NCBI GenBank assembly: GCA_016778765.1
Contig: JADHOV010000008.1
Location: 32,609-96,608 of the forward strand
DNA: 64,000 bases
Reading direction: 5' to 3'
Source: Paracoccaceae bacterium
GTDB lineage: Bacteria; Pseudomonadota; Alphaproteobacteria; Rhodobacterales; Rhodobacteraceae
Position numbers and translations under genes: made by a program. Below the pieces are notes generated by a model that had not been told where the DNA came from, did not search any database, and saw nothing but the letters and a program-made list of their open reading frames with translations. Positions 27,496 through 38,510 of this stretch are shown here, one piece after another. Positions within the stretch are counted from its first letter, which is position 1. The number at the start of each line of letters is the position of its first letter.

Positions 27496-28761
27496 ATGCG
27501 GTTTATGGCGAATTATGATTTTATGGAAACCATGCGCAATACCAACCAATGGATTGGCGCAAGCGCACAAGCCTTTGCCTCAAATCCCGGTTTTGCAATG
27601 ATGCCTAACCCTGCGCTTGAATGGATGGCCGCCTGGGGGCAAGTAACCGAGCGCAGTTTCCAACGGATGAGCGTAAAACCCGATTGGGGAATTGATAGCA
27701 TGCCCGGTGCAGATGGGCGGGACCATTTGGTAGAGCCAAAAGCCGTTTTGAAAGCCCCCTTTGGCGACTTGGTGCATTTTGACGTACAAGATCGGCCCAC
27801 CGCGCCGCGAAAAGTGTTGTTGGTGGCGCCCATGTCGGGCCATTATGCGACCTTGCTGCGCTCGACAGTGAAAAGCCTGATCCCCGATTGTGAAGTTTAT
27901 ATCACCGATTGGCATAATGCGCGGGACATTCCTGTATCGGATGGTAAATTCGATATTGAAGATTATACGCTTTATTTGGTGGATTATTTGCGCCATCTGG
28001 GACCCGACACGCATGTAATCGCCGTGTGCCAACCCGTGCCCTTGGCGCTGGCCGCCACAGCCTATCTGGCGCAAGAAGATCCAAAAGCCCAGCCCCTCAG
28101 CCTGACCTTAATCGGGGGGCCAATTGATCCGGATGCAAACCCAACCGATGTTACTGATTTTGGCCATCGCGTCACAATGGGGCAGCTTGAACAGACCCTG
28201 ATCCAGCGCGTTGGGTTTAAATATGCTGGCGTTGGCCGAAAAGTTTATCCCGGGTTACTTCAATTATCCTCATTTATGTCGATGAATGCCGAGCGCCACA
28301 CGCTGGCCTTTCGCGATCAAGTTTTGAAAGTGATCCGCGGCGAGGCATCGGATCACGATCCGCATAACAAGTTCTATGACGAATATCTTGCAGTTATGGA
28401 CATGACCGCTGAATTTTATCTGAGCACCGTTGAACGCATTTTCAAATCGCGCGAGATCGCGCAAAACACGTTTAGCATCGCGGGTAAGGCGATTGATTTT
28501 GGCGCGATAACGGATGTGGCCATCAAAACCGTAGAAGGTGCCAAAGATGATATCTCAGCGCCGGGCCAATGCGTCGCAGCGCTGGCGCTTTGCACGGGGC
28601 TGTCAGCGGATAAGAAAGCCAGCCATTTAGAACTTGATGCCGGGCATTATGGTATTTTTGCTGGCAAAAGTTGGCGCAACAACATTCGCCCCTTGGTGCT
28701 CGAATTTATCGATGCGAACAGCAAACGCCGCCAAGAAACACGCTCCAAAAAAGCAACTTAG
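27496..28761 (+). CDS. phaZ: Intracellular polyhydroxyalkanoate depolymerase
   Basis: A 421-residue PHA depolymerase of the intracellular type. In this family the nucleophile box has Cys in place of Ser: VIAVCQPVPLALAA is visible. Other family stretches are VLLVAPMSGHYATLLRSTVK, VYITDWHNARDIPV and the C-terminal AGHYGIFAGKSWR with the catalytic His. ATG 27496 has GGAG seven bases ahead. The open frame extends into the promoter region but is not needed. It mobilises stored PHA. Divergent from phaC. Confidence 0.93.
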   Translation: MRFMANYDFMETMRNTNQWIGASAQAFASNPGFAMMPNPALEWMAAWGQVTERSFQRMSVKPDWGIDSMPGADGRDHLVEPKAVLKAPFGDLVHFDVQDRPTAPRKVLLVAPMSGHYATLLRSTVKSLIPDCEVYITDWHNARDIPVSDGKFDIEDYTLYLVDYLRHLGPDTHVIAVCQPVPLALAATAYLAQEDPKAQPLSLTLIGGPIDPDANPTDVTDFGHRVTMGQLEQTLIQRVGFKYAGVGRKVYPGLLQLSSFMSMNAERHTLAFRDQVLKVIRGEASDHDPHNKFYDEYLAVMDMTAEFYLSTVERIFKSREIAQNTFSIAGKAIDFGAITDVAIKTVEGAKDDISAPGQCVAALALCTGLSADKKASHLELDAGHYGIFAGKSWRNNIRPLVLEFIDANSKRRQETRSKKAT

Positions 28762-28769
28762 CGCAAGGT

Positions 28770-29744
28770 TTAGCCGCGCGCTTTTTGGAAAACCTGATCA
28801 ATCATCCGTTGCGTCCCTTGTGAGAACTCTAACGGGCAAGCATAGATCGCGCCCTCATGAAGGCTGGCCTGAAACGCTTCAAGCTGGCGCGCATAATGGT
28901 TCTCATTTGGAAAGCGTTTGACTTGTTTCGCCTCGCCCCGTTGGTGCAGTTCAACCTCTGCCTGTCCAAAAACCTGCGGATTGAAAGGCGCGGTGAGGCG
29001 AATAAACCCATTGGTTCCATGAAAATTCATTTCCTGCCGCGCATCCATGCGCATTGATGTCACGCCCATAAACCGAAAGCCGGGAAATTGCGCCGTGACG
29101 CCAGCCCAAACATCTACCCCGTTTTCCCACGTTATCGTGGCGTCCAAAATCGTCTCAGGCTCTTGTCCGGTCACATAGCGCGCACTGCCAAATGTATAAA
29201 CCCCGATATCGGGCAAACTGCCGCCACCCGTATCCGGTCGGTTGCGGATATTAGCCACATCTTCTGCGTTATTATATGAAAAGACGCCATCGACCTGCAC
29301 CAGATCTCCGATCACACCGCTTTCAAAAAGTGCCTTTGCGTACTGCCATTGTGGATGATGAACGATCATATAGGCTTCGACCAGCATCAAACCCGCGCTG
29401 TCGCGCAGCGCAATAAGCTCATCAATTTCCGACGCCTGCATCGCAATCGGTTTTTCGCATAAAACATGCTTGCCAGCGGCAATGGCTTTTTTGACCCATG
29501 CCACATGCAGATGGTTGGGCAAGGGAATATAGACCGCGTCAATATCAGGATCGTTCAAAACGGCGTCATAACTGCTATGCACTTTCAGCCCAGGGGCTAG
29601 GGCTTTGAACGGAGCTGCTTTTGCACCATCCGAGGTGCCAAGCGCCACCAATTCTGTGTTGCGGGCCAGTTGCATCGCCGGCGCCATATGCTGTTTGGCG
29701 AAGTTAGCCGCCCCCAATATTCCCCAGCGCACTGTCTTCGTCAT
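28770..29744 (-). CDS. Gfo/Idh/MocA-family oxidoreductase
   Basis: A 324-residue NAD(P)-dependent dehydrogenase. The Rossmann motif RWGILGAANFAKQHMAPA is at the N-terminus and the catalytic region is GKHVLCEKPIAMQASEID, where EKP is the family mark. The C-terminal alpha/beta domain (VDGVFSYNNAEDV, GGGSLPDIGVYTFGSARY) resembles glucose-fructose or dihydrodiol-type members. The sugar or inositol substrate is unknown. It converges on phaZ with 8 bp between them. Confidence 0.87.
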   Translation of the reverse strand: MTKTVRWGILGAANFAKQHMAPAMQLARNTELVALGTSDGAKAAPFKALAPGLKVHSSYDAVLNDPDIDAVYIPLPNHLHVAWVKKAIAAGKHVLCEKPIAMQASEIDELIALRDSAGLMLVEAYMIVHHPQWQYAKALFESGVIGDLVQVDGVFSYNNAEDVANIRNRPDTGGGSLPDIGVYTFGSARYVTGQEPETILDATITWENGVDVWAGVTAQFPGFRFMGVTSMRMDARQEMNFHGTNGFIRLTAPFNPQVFGQAEVELHQRGEAKQVKRFPNENHYARQLEAFQASLHEGAIYACPLEFSQGTQRMIDQVFQKARG

Positions 29745-29806
29745 TATATATTCTCCCGATTGCCTTTTTCCTTCAGGCTAGCGGGTTTTAGTGATCCGCA
29801 AAAGCC

Positions 29807-30703
29807 CTAGACGGCGCTGAGCATGCCTTTATCAACAGCAAGCCGCCGCATTTCCTGTTGCAACTTTTCAAAAGCGCGCACTTCAATCTGGCGAATACGT
29901 TCACGGGTTACGCTATATTCTTCGCTCAAATCTTCCAAAGTAATTGATTGCTCATCAAGCCGGCGTTTGATCAAAATATCTTTCTCGCGCGGGTTTAACA
30001 CTTCCATCGCTTGCTCAAGCATGGCGCGACGCAGCTCTAGTTCGTCTTTAGCCTCATAATCACCCGCTTGATCCGCGTCTTCATCTTCCAGCCAATCCTG
30101 CCATTGCATCGAGCCTTCGCCATCAGCCCCGATTTGTACGTTCAAAGAGGCATCCCCGCCGGACAGACGGCGGTTCATATTCACCACCTCCTCTTCGCTG
30201 ACGCCCAAATCTGTCGCAATTTTATGCACTTTATCGGGATGCATATCCCCATCTTCCAGCGCGCCGATGCGCGACTTGGCTTTGCGAAGATTAAAAAACA
30301 ACTTCTTTTGCGCGCTTGTGGTGCCCATTTTTACCAAAGACCAGCTGCGCAAAATATATTCTTGAATGCTCGCCCTTATCCACCACATGGCATAGGTGGC
30401 AAGGCGAAACCCCTTTTCAGGATCAAAGCGCTTTACAGCCTGCATCAAACCAACATTGGCCTCTGAAATCACTTCTGCCTGCGGCAACCCATAGCCGCGG
30501 TAGCCCATGGCAATTTTTGCCGCCAGCCGCAAATGCGAGGTCACCATTTTATGCGCAGCTTGTGTATCCTGTTTTTCCACCCAACGTTTGCCCAGCATAT
30601 ATTCTTCTTCATGCTCAAGCATTGGAAATTTACGGATCTCTTGCAAATATCGGCTTAAACCCCCTTCTGGGGTTGGAGCGGGAAGGTTAGAATAATTTGC
30701 CAT
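29807..30703 (-). CDS. rpoH: RNA polymerase sigma factor RpoH (heat-shock sigma-32)
   Basis: A 298-residue sigma-70-family factor of the RpoH branch. Region 2 holds LRLAAKIAMGYRGYGLP and the RPO-binding ISEANVGLMQAVKRFDPEKG with YAMWWIRASIQEYILRSWS. The RpoH box QKKLFFNLRKAK follows, and region 4 is SVTRERIRQIEVRAFEKLQ. It directs RNA polymerase to heat-shock promoters. ATG 30703 has a good GAGGT site. Roseobacters often carry more than one rpoH. This one is long enough and complete. Confidence 0.95.
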   Translation of the reverse strand: MANYSNLPAPTPEGGLSRYLQEIRKFPMLEHEEEYMLGKRWVEKQDTQAAHKMVTSHLRLAAKIAMGYRGYGLPQAEVISEANVGLMQAVKRFDPEKGFRLATYAMWWIRASIQEYILRSWSLVKMGTTSAQKKLFFNLRKAKSRIGALEDGDMHPDKVHKIATDLGVSEEEVVNMNRRLSGGDASLNVQIGADGEGSMQWQDWLEDEDADQAGDYEAKDELELRRAMLEQAMEVLNPREKDILIKRRLDEQSITLEDLSEEYSVTRERIRQIEVRAFEKLQQEMRRLAVDKGMLSAV

Positions 30704-30844
30704 TGGTTACCTCTTACACACGTCTTATAAAAAGCAGATAAGAGCCGGGCTTTGGTATTTCAAGATCAGGCCCAGTGCTTCAGGAAAAATTTACAGAAAA
30801 AATAACGGAAAAGCGAAATCAGTCGCGCTGGCAATCCCGCGCTT

Positions 30845-31876
30845 TTAGCCATCTTTTTCCAGCGCCTCTAGGAGGGTTTTGAAATCGGTGGGGTATGGCG
30901 CTTCAAATCGCATCTTCTTGCCGGAAATCGGGTGTTCAAACCCCAAAACAGCCGCATGCAAAGCCTGCCTTGAAAAACCACTTACCAAGGCCAAGCTGGC
31001 CTCGGACAAAGCTTTTTTAGCAATCTTTCGCCGGCCGCCATAAACTGGATCCCCCAAGAGGCCGTGGCCAGTATGCGCCAGATGCACGCGAATTTGATGC
31101 GTGCGCCCGGTTTCGAGCTGGCATTCAATCAACGAAAGGGTCGCAGGGCGTCCATAACTTTCCAGCAATCGCGCCCGGGTTACGGCATGGCGGCCACCTT
31201 CAAAAAATACTGCTTGACGCTGGCGGTCCGTACGATGGCGGGCCAGATGCGTGGTGATTTTCATCACATTTCCCGCTTCAAAATTCACCCCGCGCACCCC
31301 TCTTAACCGGGGTTCATTGGCATCTGGCACACCGTAACAAATCGCGCGATAAGCCCGCTCTACTTTGTGCAATTCAAATTGCTTGGCCAAACCGTGATGC
31401 GCCTTATCCGATTTCGCAACCACCAAAAGCCCGGATGTGTCCTTATCAATGCGATGCACGATTCCCGGGCGCTTTTCACCGCCAATCCCCGACAGGCTAT
31501 CGGCGCAATGATGCAACAAAGCATGCACCAGCGTACCGGTGGGCGATCCGGGCGCGGGATGCACGACCATCCCGGCGGGTTTATCAATCACGATCAACGC
31601 GTCATCTTCATAGACCACGCGCAAAGGAATATTTTCGGGCGTTAGATCAAGCTCGGCAGCGCAGGGAAGTTGAATCTGAACCTGCGCCCCTTCCATAACT
31701 TTGGCTTTTGGGTTGTTTTGGGGCGCCTGATTGATCCGAACCGCACCAGCCAGGATCAAACGCGTTAAATATGTACGGGAAAGCTCAGCCTGCGCTGGTG
31801 CATCGCGAAAAAGCGCTTTATCAAGGCGCGCAGGAGGGTCCGCTGCGATCTGAAATTCAATAAGGGTAGTCGTCAT
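30845..31876 (-). CDS. rluD: RluA/RluD-family rRNA pseudouridine synthase
   Basis: A 343-residue protein with an N-terminal S4 RNA-binding domain (ARLDKALFRDAPAQAELSRT, GAVRINQA) and the catalytic domain with RPGIVHRIDKDTSGLLVVAK, holding the essential Asp. LIECQLETGRTHQIRVHLAH is the second motif. Members modify U1911, U1915 and U1917 of 23S rRNA (RluD) or U955 and nearby sites (RluC), and sequence reading alone favours RluD-like. Its ATG shares CAT/ATG with the divergent DUF6476 gene. Confidence 0.9.
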   Translation of the reverse strand: MTTTLIEFQIAADPPARLDKALFRDAPAQAELSRTYLTRLILAGAVRINQAPQNNPKAKVMEGAQVQIQLPCAAELDLTPENIPLRVVYEDDALIVIDKPAGMVVHPAPGSPTGTLVHALLHHCADSLSGIGGEKRPGIVHRIDKDTSGLLVVAKSDKAHHGLAKQFELHKVERAYRAICYGVPDANEPRLRGVRGVNFEAGNVMKITTHLARHRTDRQRQAVFFEGGRHAVTRARLLESYGRPATLSLIECQLETGRTHQIRVHLAHTGHGLLGDPVYGGRRKIAKKALSEASLALVSGFSRQALHAAVLGFEHPISGKKMRFEAPYPTDFKTLLEALEKDG

Positions 31877-32171
31877 GGAGCAACCTACAGAGCCTGAAAA
31901 TAAGGTGCCGCATCTCGATTATTTACGGCGGCTGGTAACGCTGCTAAGCGCCACGATGATTGGCGGAATGATAATCTTAATCATCTTGTTTGTCATTCGT
32001 TTTCAGCAAGATAAACTGAGCGTTCCCCCAGAAATTACGTTGCCCAGCGGCGTCACACCGATTGCGTTCACGCAAACCCGCGACTGGTATGCTGTGGTAA
32101 CCCAAGAAAATACAATTTTACTTTTCACACCCAAAGGTAAACTGTTCCAAACCGTTGAGATTACCCAGTAG
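31875..32171 (+). CDS. DUF6476-like small membrane protein
   Basis: A 98-residue protein with one hydrophobic helix at about residues 20-42 (LVTLLSATMIGGMIILIILFVI), a short soluble part (VPPEITLPSGVTPIAFTQTR) and a strand-rich tail that reads like a short beta repeat (WYAVVTQENTILLFTPKGKL). It resembles a Rhodobacteraceae-only family called DUF6476. No function is known. The start codon overlaps the divergent rluD start by two bases, so its promoter must lie in the rluD coding region. Confidence 0.8.
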   Translation: MEQPTEPENKVPHLDYLRRLVTLLSATMIGGMIILIILFVIRFQQDKLSVPPEITLPSGVTPIAFTQTRDWYAVVTQENTILLFTPKGKLFQTVEITQ

Positions 32172-32185
32172 CGCGTCTCCACCAG

Positions 32186-33094
32186 CTAATCTGCCAGCGT
32201 TGTTTGAAACTCACGCCATTCGCCGGCGCTCATCCCAGAGTTTTCCTGCGTGACCGCCTCGCCTCTGAGCATCCGCCGCACGCAAGCCAACGCAGTACTT
32301 GAGAGCGTTGCACCGCCCATACGATAATCTTCAAACGCCCGATAGGCGAAGGGCACCCAATCGGCCACCAGTTTACAAATTTCATCCGCATAGACGCGGA
32401 TTTCATATTGCGCATGCGCATCAGCGCGCAGACGTAAAAAATGCAACAGATTGTGCAAATCCACCTTCCAATACCATTGCGTATAAATATTCGCAGGCAA
32501 ATTCATACGCGCCAATTCTCTGGCCAAGCCATCCTGACCCTCCTGAGAAATCATTTCCTCATAATGATCATAGGCGCGCATTGCATCATCGCGCAGATAG
32601 CGCAGAACCCGCTCGGCTTCTTGCCCGGTAAGCGCCGCGCCGCGCCCCTGATTGTTCACCACAGATTGCGATGCAAGGGATTCGGGCGCTGGGATGTAAA
32701 ATTCGCGGTCCAAGATAGAATAGCGGGCCGAATATTCGTTCACATTGGCCGTACGATGGCGGATCCATTGACGCGCCACAAAAACCGGCAGCTTCACATG
32801 CAGCTTCACCTCGCACATTTCAAAAGGTGTTGAGTGCCAATGCCGCATCAAATAGCGCACAAGCCCTTCATCATTTTGAACCGATTTGGTGCCTTTGCCG
32901 TAGCTCACCCGCGCAGCTTGGCAAATCGCCGCATCATCGCCCATGTAATCAATCACACGTACAAACCCGTGATCTAGCACGGGATAGGCAGTGTATAGGT
33001 GATCCTCCATCCCCTGGCTGACAGCCCTTAAAGTCGGCTGCGTATGGCGGCGCTGTTCCGCGATTTCCGCCTGCTGATCGGATGAAAGGGGCAT
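32186..33094 (-). CDS. thyX: FAD-dependent thymidylate synthase
   Basis: A 302-residue flavin-dependent enzyme making dTMP from dUMP with methylenetetrahydrofolate and NADPH. The ThyX motif [15 protein letters not shown] is present, and [20 protein letters not shown] and the C-terminal [20 protein letters not shown] close the active site. ATG 33094 is preferred to the frame start at 33148 because AAAAAGGA lies just ahead and the protein starts [11 protein letters not shown]. The presence of ThyX makes folate use less costly than ThyA. Confidence 0.94.
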   Translation of the reverse strand: MPLSSDQQAEIAEQRRHTQPTLRAVSQGMEDHLYTAYPVLDHGFVRVIDYMGDDAAICQAARVSYGKGTKSVQNDEGLVRYLMRHWHSTPFEMCEVKLHVKLPVFVARQWIRHRTANVNEYSARYSILDREFYIPAPESLASQSVVNNQGRGAALTGQEAERVLRYLRDDAMRAYDHYEEMISQEGQDGLARELARMNLPANIYTQWYWKVDLHNLLHFLRLRADAHAQYEIRVYADEICKLVADWVPFAYRAFEDYRMGGATLSSTALACVRRMLRGEAVTQENSGMSAGEWREFQTTLAD

Positions 33095-33340
33095 TTGACG
33101 AATCCTTTTTACTGCTGCAGTGCTCCTACTATATCTTGAGGCTCGCAAACAAAAAACCGCGATATGAAGGAGATTTTAGAAAAACACGGCGGAAATTGTC
33201 AAAAAATCTGCTTGCAGCTTCATGCGTGGACCCTGCATTGGAAAATTTAAATCACTTTTGCCTTAAACGCGGCGATTGCCTCTAGACAGAAGCCGCTGTC
33301 ATGATAGCGTAAAAGGAATAATCAAATAAAGGAGTTGCGC

Positions 33341-33769
33341 ATGGGCACGCGATATTTACATACGATGGTTCGGGTCAAAGACCTTGATAAATCAATCGCA
33401 TTTTTCAAGTTACTGGGGTTGGTTCAAACGCGGCGCTCTGATTATGAAAAAGGTCGGTTTTCCTTAGTCTTCATGGCGCCCGAGGGCCAAGAAGATTGCC
33501 CTGTCGAGTTGACTTACAATTGGGATGGTGATGAAGGCTTGCCAAGCGACAGCCGGCATTTTGGCCATTTGGCGTATTTGGTGGATAATATTTATGACAT
33601 GTGCCAGCATTTGCAGGAGAATGGGGTTGTGATCAACCGGCCCCCGCGTGATGGACATATGGCCTTCGTGCGCTCGCCTGATAATATCTCGGTTGAACTG
33701 CTGCAAAAGGGCGATGCGCTACCGCCCGCTGAGCCTTGGGTATCTATGGACAATACCGGCCATTGGTAA
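33341..33769 (+). CDS. gloA: Lactoylglutathione lyase (glyoxalase I)
   Basis: A 142-residue VOC-fold metalloenzyme that converts the methylglyoxal-glutathione hemithioacetal to lactoylglutathione. Metal ligands are in RYLHTMVRVKDLDKS, the ELTYNWDGD Glu, HFGHLAYLVDN His and the SVELLQKG Glu. ATG 33341 has AAAGGAG six bases ahead, and an in-frame TTG at 33335 is not needed. Convergent to the MarR gene. Confidence 0.94.
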   Translation: MGTRYLHTMVRVKDLDKSIAFFKLLGLVQTRRSDYEKGRFSLVFMAPEGQEDCPVELTYNWDGDEGLPSDSRHFGHLAYLVDNIYDMCQHLQENGVVINRPPRDGHMAFVRSPDNISVELLQKGDALPPAEPWVSMDNTGHW

Positions 33770-33861
33770 ATCCCGCTCATCCAGCGAAATGACGGAACCA
33801 AATTCTGCGTTGCTAGAGCAAAATCATATTCAGTGCGTACCCCATTTGAGGGGCCACAGGA

Positions 33862-34359
33862 TCAATAAATATAGCGGACTTGATCTTTCCAATACCGCTC
33901 AATACGTTTTAAAATATGCGAAATATCCATCACTGATTGCGCCTCAAGCGCATTGCTTTCGATCAAGCCTTGCGCATGGCGGGCAAATAAACGCGCAATG
34001 ATATCACGGATATTTTGGCCGCTTTGCGTCAGGCCAACGCGGACTGCCCTCCGATCAATCCGGCAGCGCTGGTGATGCATATAGCCAATATCAACCAGTT
34101 TTTTCAGATTGTAACTGACATTGCTGCCTTGATAATAACCACGCGATTTCAATTCGCCGGCGGATACCTCATTTTCACCGATATTGAACAGCAAAAGGCC
34201 TTGAACCGCGTTGATGTCAAAAATATCCAATCGTTCGAATTCATCCTTGATCACATCGAGCAGCAAGCGGTGGAAGCGCTCAACCAAACATAATGTGTCA
34301 AGATAATTGCTCATAAACAGCGCTTGTTTGCTGGCCTCAACCGGGGTTGGACTGTTCAT
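33862..34359 (-). CDS. MarR-family transcriptional regulator
   Basis: A 165-residue winged-helix protein. The first helix region YLDTLCLVERFHRLLLDVIK is followed by the recognition-helix part ELKSRGYYQGSNVSYNLKKLV and the wing with CRIDRRAVRVGLTQSGQ. It resembles a conserved alphaproteobacterial MarR branch that includes LdtR/PetP-like proteins linked to envelope and stress control. The ligand and targets are not known. Two ATG codons 15 residues apart are possible. The first is taken. Confidence 0.85.
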   Translation of the reverse strand: MNSPTPVEASKQALFMSNYLDTLCLVERFHRLLLDVIKDEFERLDIFDINAVQGLLLFNIGENEVSAGELKSRGYYQGSNVSYNLKKLVDIGYMHHQRCRIDRRAVRVGLTQSGQNIRDIIARLFARHAQGLIESNALEAQSVMDISHILKRIERYWKDQVRYIY

Positions 34360-34434
34360 GAAAAAACTCCACCATCAAATCAAAATCACTGCCAGTCTGG
34401 CCTCTAAGTCCAAACAATCCATTAAAGGATGACT

Positions 34435-34701
34435 CTAACCGCGGGCCTGCGCGATAAACGCTTGAATATCTTCAATCATTTCTGAAATACGGGGGGGGCT
34501 AGGCGCTTGCCCAGAGACCCATTGATACAAATCCTGATCATTTTCATTTAACAAATCTTCGTAACAATCCAAACTCGCCGCGTCAAAAACAGCCAATTTT
34601 GCCTGCGCATAACGCGACAAAATCAAATCCATTTCTTTGATACCACGGCGCATCGATCGCATCTGCAGTCGCTTCAGGCGAATGGCCGGCAATTCGCTCA
34701 T
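34435..34701 (-). CDS. sdhE: Succinate dehydrogenase assembly factor SdhE
   Basis: An 88-residue helical protein of the SdhE/Sdh5 family, which aids covalent FAD attachment to succinate dehydrogenase. The RGxxE motif is seen in MRSMRRGIKEMDLIL, and the central LNENDQDLYQWVSG matches the family. Its start overlaps the XRE-regulator stop as ATGA. Confidence 0.9.
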   Translation of the reverse strand: MSELPAIRLKRLQMRSMRRGIKEMDLILSRYAQAKLAVFDAASLDCYEDLLNENDQDLYQWVSGQAPSPPRISEMIEDIQAFIAQARG

Positions 34702-35093
34702 CGCGGCGTCCCCAACACCGTTGGAAGCCGTTTTTCCAGCTGCTCCAAACGCTCTGCCGCGCTTGCCACAATTTCTTTCAAATCTTTTATATCACTCATT
34801 ACTTTGGCCATTTCTGGGGCGGGTTGGGGCATATCATCAGGGGCCAGAACCCCCTCCCCCTCGCCGGTTAAAAGCCAAATCAAAGATACGTTTAAAACCC
34901 CAGCGATCATCGACAGCTTATTTGAGCGCGGCTCTGATCTGTCATTTTCCCAGCTTTTTAGCGTTTTCAACCTAACACCAAGCTGTTTGCTCAACTGCTG
35001 CTGGCTCAGTTGCGCCGCATCCCGCGCCGCCGCCAGGCGGTCGCCAAACGTGGCGATATGGCCACCATACCAGTCTGTTGCCAAATCCGTCAT
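34698..35093 (-). CDS. XRE-family helix-turn-helix regulator
   Basis: A 131-residue protein with an N-terminal HTH (GDRLAAARDAAQLSQQQLSK, LGVRLKTLKSWENDRSEP) and a coiled-coil C-terminal end (DIKDLKEIVASAAERLEQLEK). The MTDLATDWYGG start with ATG 35093 has AGGA six bases ahead. The longer frame to 35237 runs through the divergent aspartate aminotransferase gene and is not used. It may be a dimeric repressor. Targets are unknown. Next to sdhE and divergent from the aminotransferase. Confidence 0.85.
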   Translation of the reverse strand: MTDLATDWYGGHIATFGDRLAAARDAAQLSQQQLSKQLGVRLKTLKSWENDRSEPRSNKLSMIAGVLNVSLIWLLTGEGEGVLAPDDMPQPAPEMAKVMSDIKDLKEIVASAAERLEQLEKRLPTVLGTPR

Positions 35094-35172
35094 AGGTTTT
35101 CCTAACATTTTGATGGGCGCTTGAAGGCCTCTCAGCGGCACCCTATGGTATATCAATCGTAAGTTCAAATAG

Positions 35173-37749
<2,577 letters not shown>

Positions 37750-38510
37750 GTTGGCCTCCTGCACCTTGATAGGCCATAGATCCGCAACAGCAAGCTTTAA
37801 ATCGCCAGCCGCGTCAGGGATTTTCAGAGATGGCAATTGCCGGGTTGCAAAAGAGCGCTTCCCAAGTCGATTGCAAAAACATTATCAGATGTTTCAAGAG
37901 GCAAGTTTTCAAGACACGTTTTTAAGACAGGTCAAATTTAAATAGTCAATGTAGCCCAAACAGAAAGACAATTTGTACTTATTTTCTGTTTGGGCCACAA
38001 CACAACCGGCAAGGTGAGCGAAATACCGGCCGCCATTACTCGCTTTGCCTTGCTCTTCCCGCCAAGTAGAGCCTGCAATACCAACAAGCTCTCTCAAACA
38101 TTTTTTTGAGGGAGGATTTATCAGCATGCACTACAGAGCTGAGTAGTTATATACCTTTACCATCCGTTAAAAGGCACATTGATCTTTTTATTAAAACCTT
38201 AAAATAATTCTCATTATTTAAATTATTTATTATAAATATAAGACTAAATAAAGAAAAAAATCCTCATAATATTTTAAATTTAACGATCAAAAAAAAAGCG
38301 TTTTGACGCAAACTAGCGTCAGGCTCGCTACAGCCCGCAAAATCATGTCACAAAACTGTAGTATGTCAAACTATAACGATACAGATTCATGCCAAGCTCA
38401 GTTCTTCTTGCAGCTTGCCTAAGTCCCTAGGTATAAAACAGCTGACGCAATTATCTGCATGAGCTCTTTCCCTAGACCCGTCAAAATGACATAGTGCTGA
38501 AAAAAGAATA
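37750..38510. other. Long AT-rich intergenic region before parE
   Basis: About 760 bp with no convincing gene. Open frames here lack Shine-Dalgarno sites and known domains. The stretch 38151-38300 is strikingly AT-rich, with many A- and T-runs, unlike its surroundings. It also holds a 9 bp hairpin (38089-38114) without a clear T-tail and a small dyad GACGC...GCGTC (near 38305-38320). parE transcription signals must lie in the last 200 bp, but no single promoter stands out. Confidence 0.6.

Noticed and set aside
37909..38127. 72-codon minus-strand frame in the gap before parE
   Set aside because: No ribosome site and no recognised domain. It overlaps a hairpin and is probably chance.
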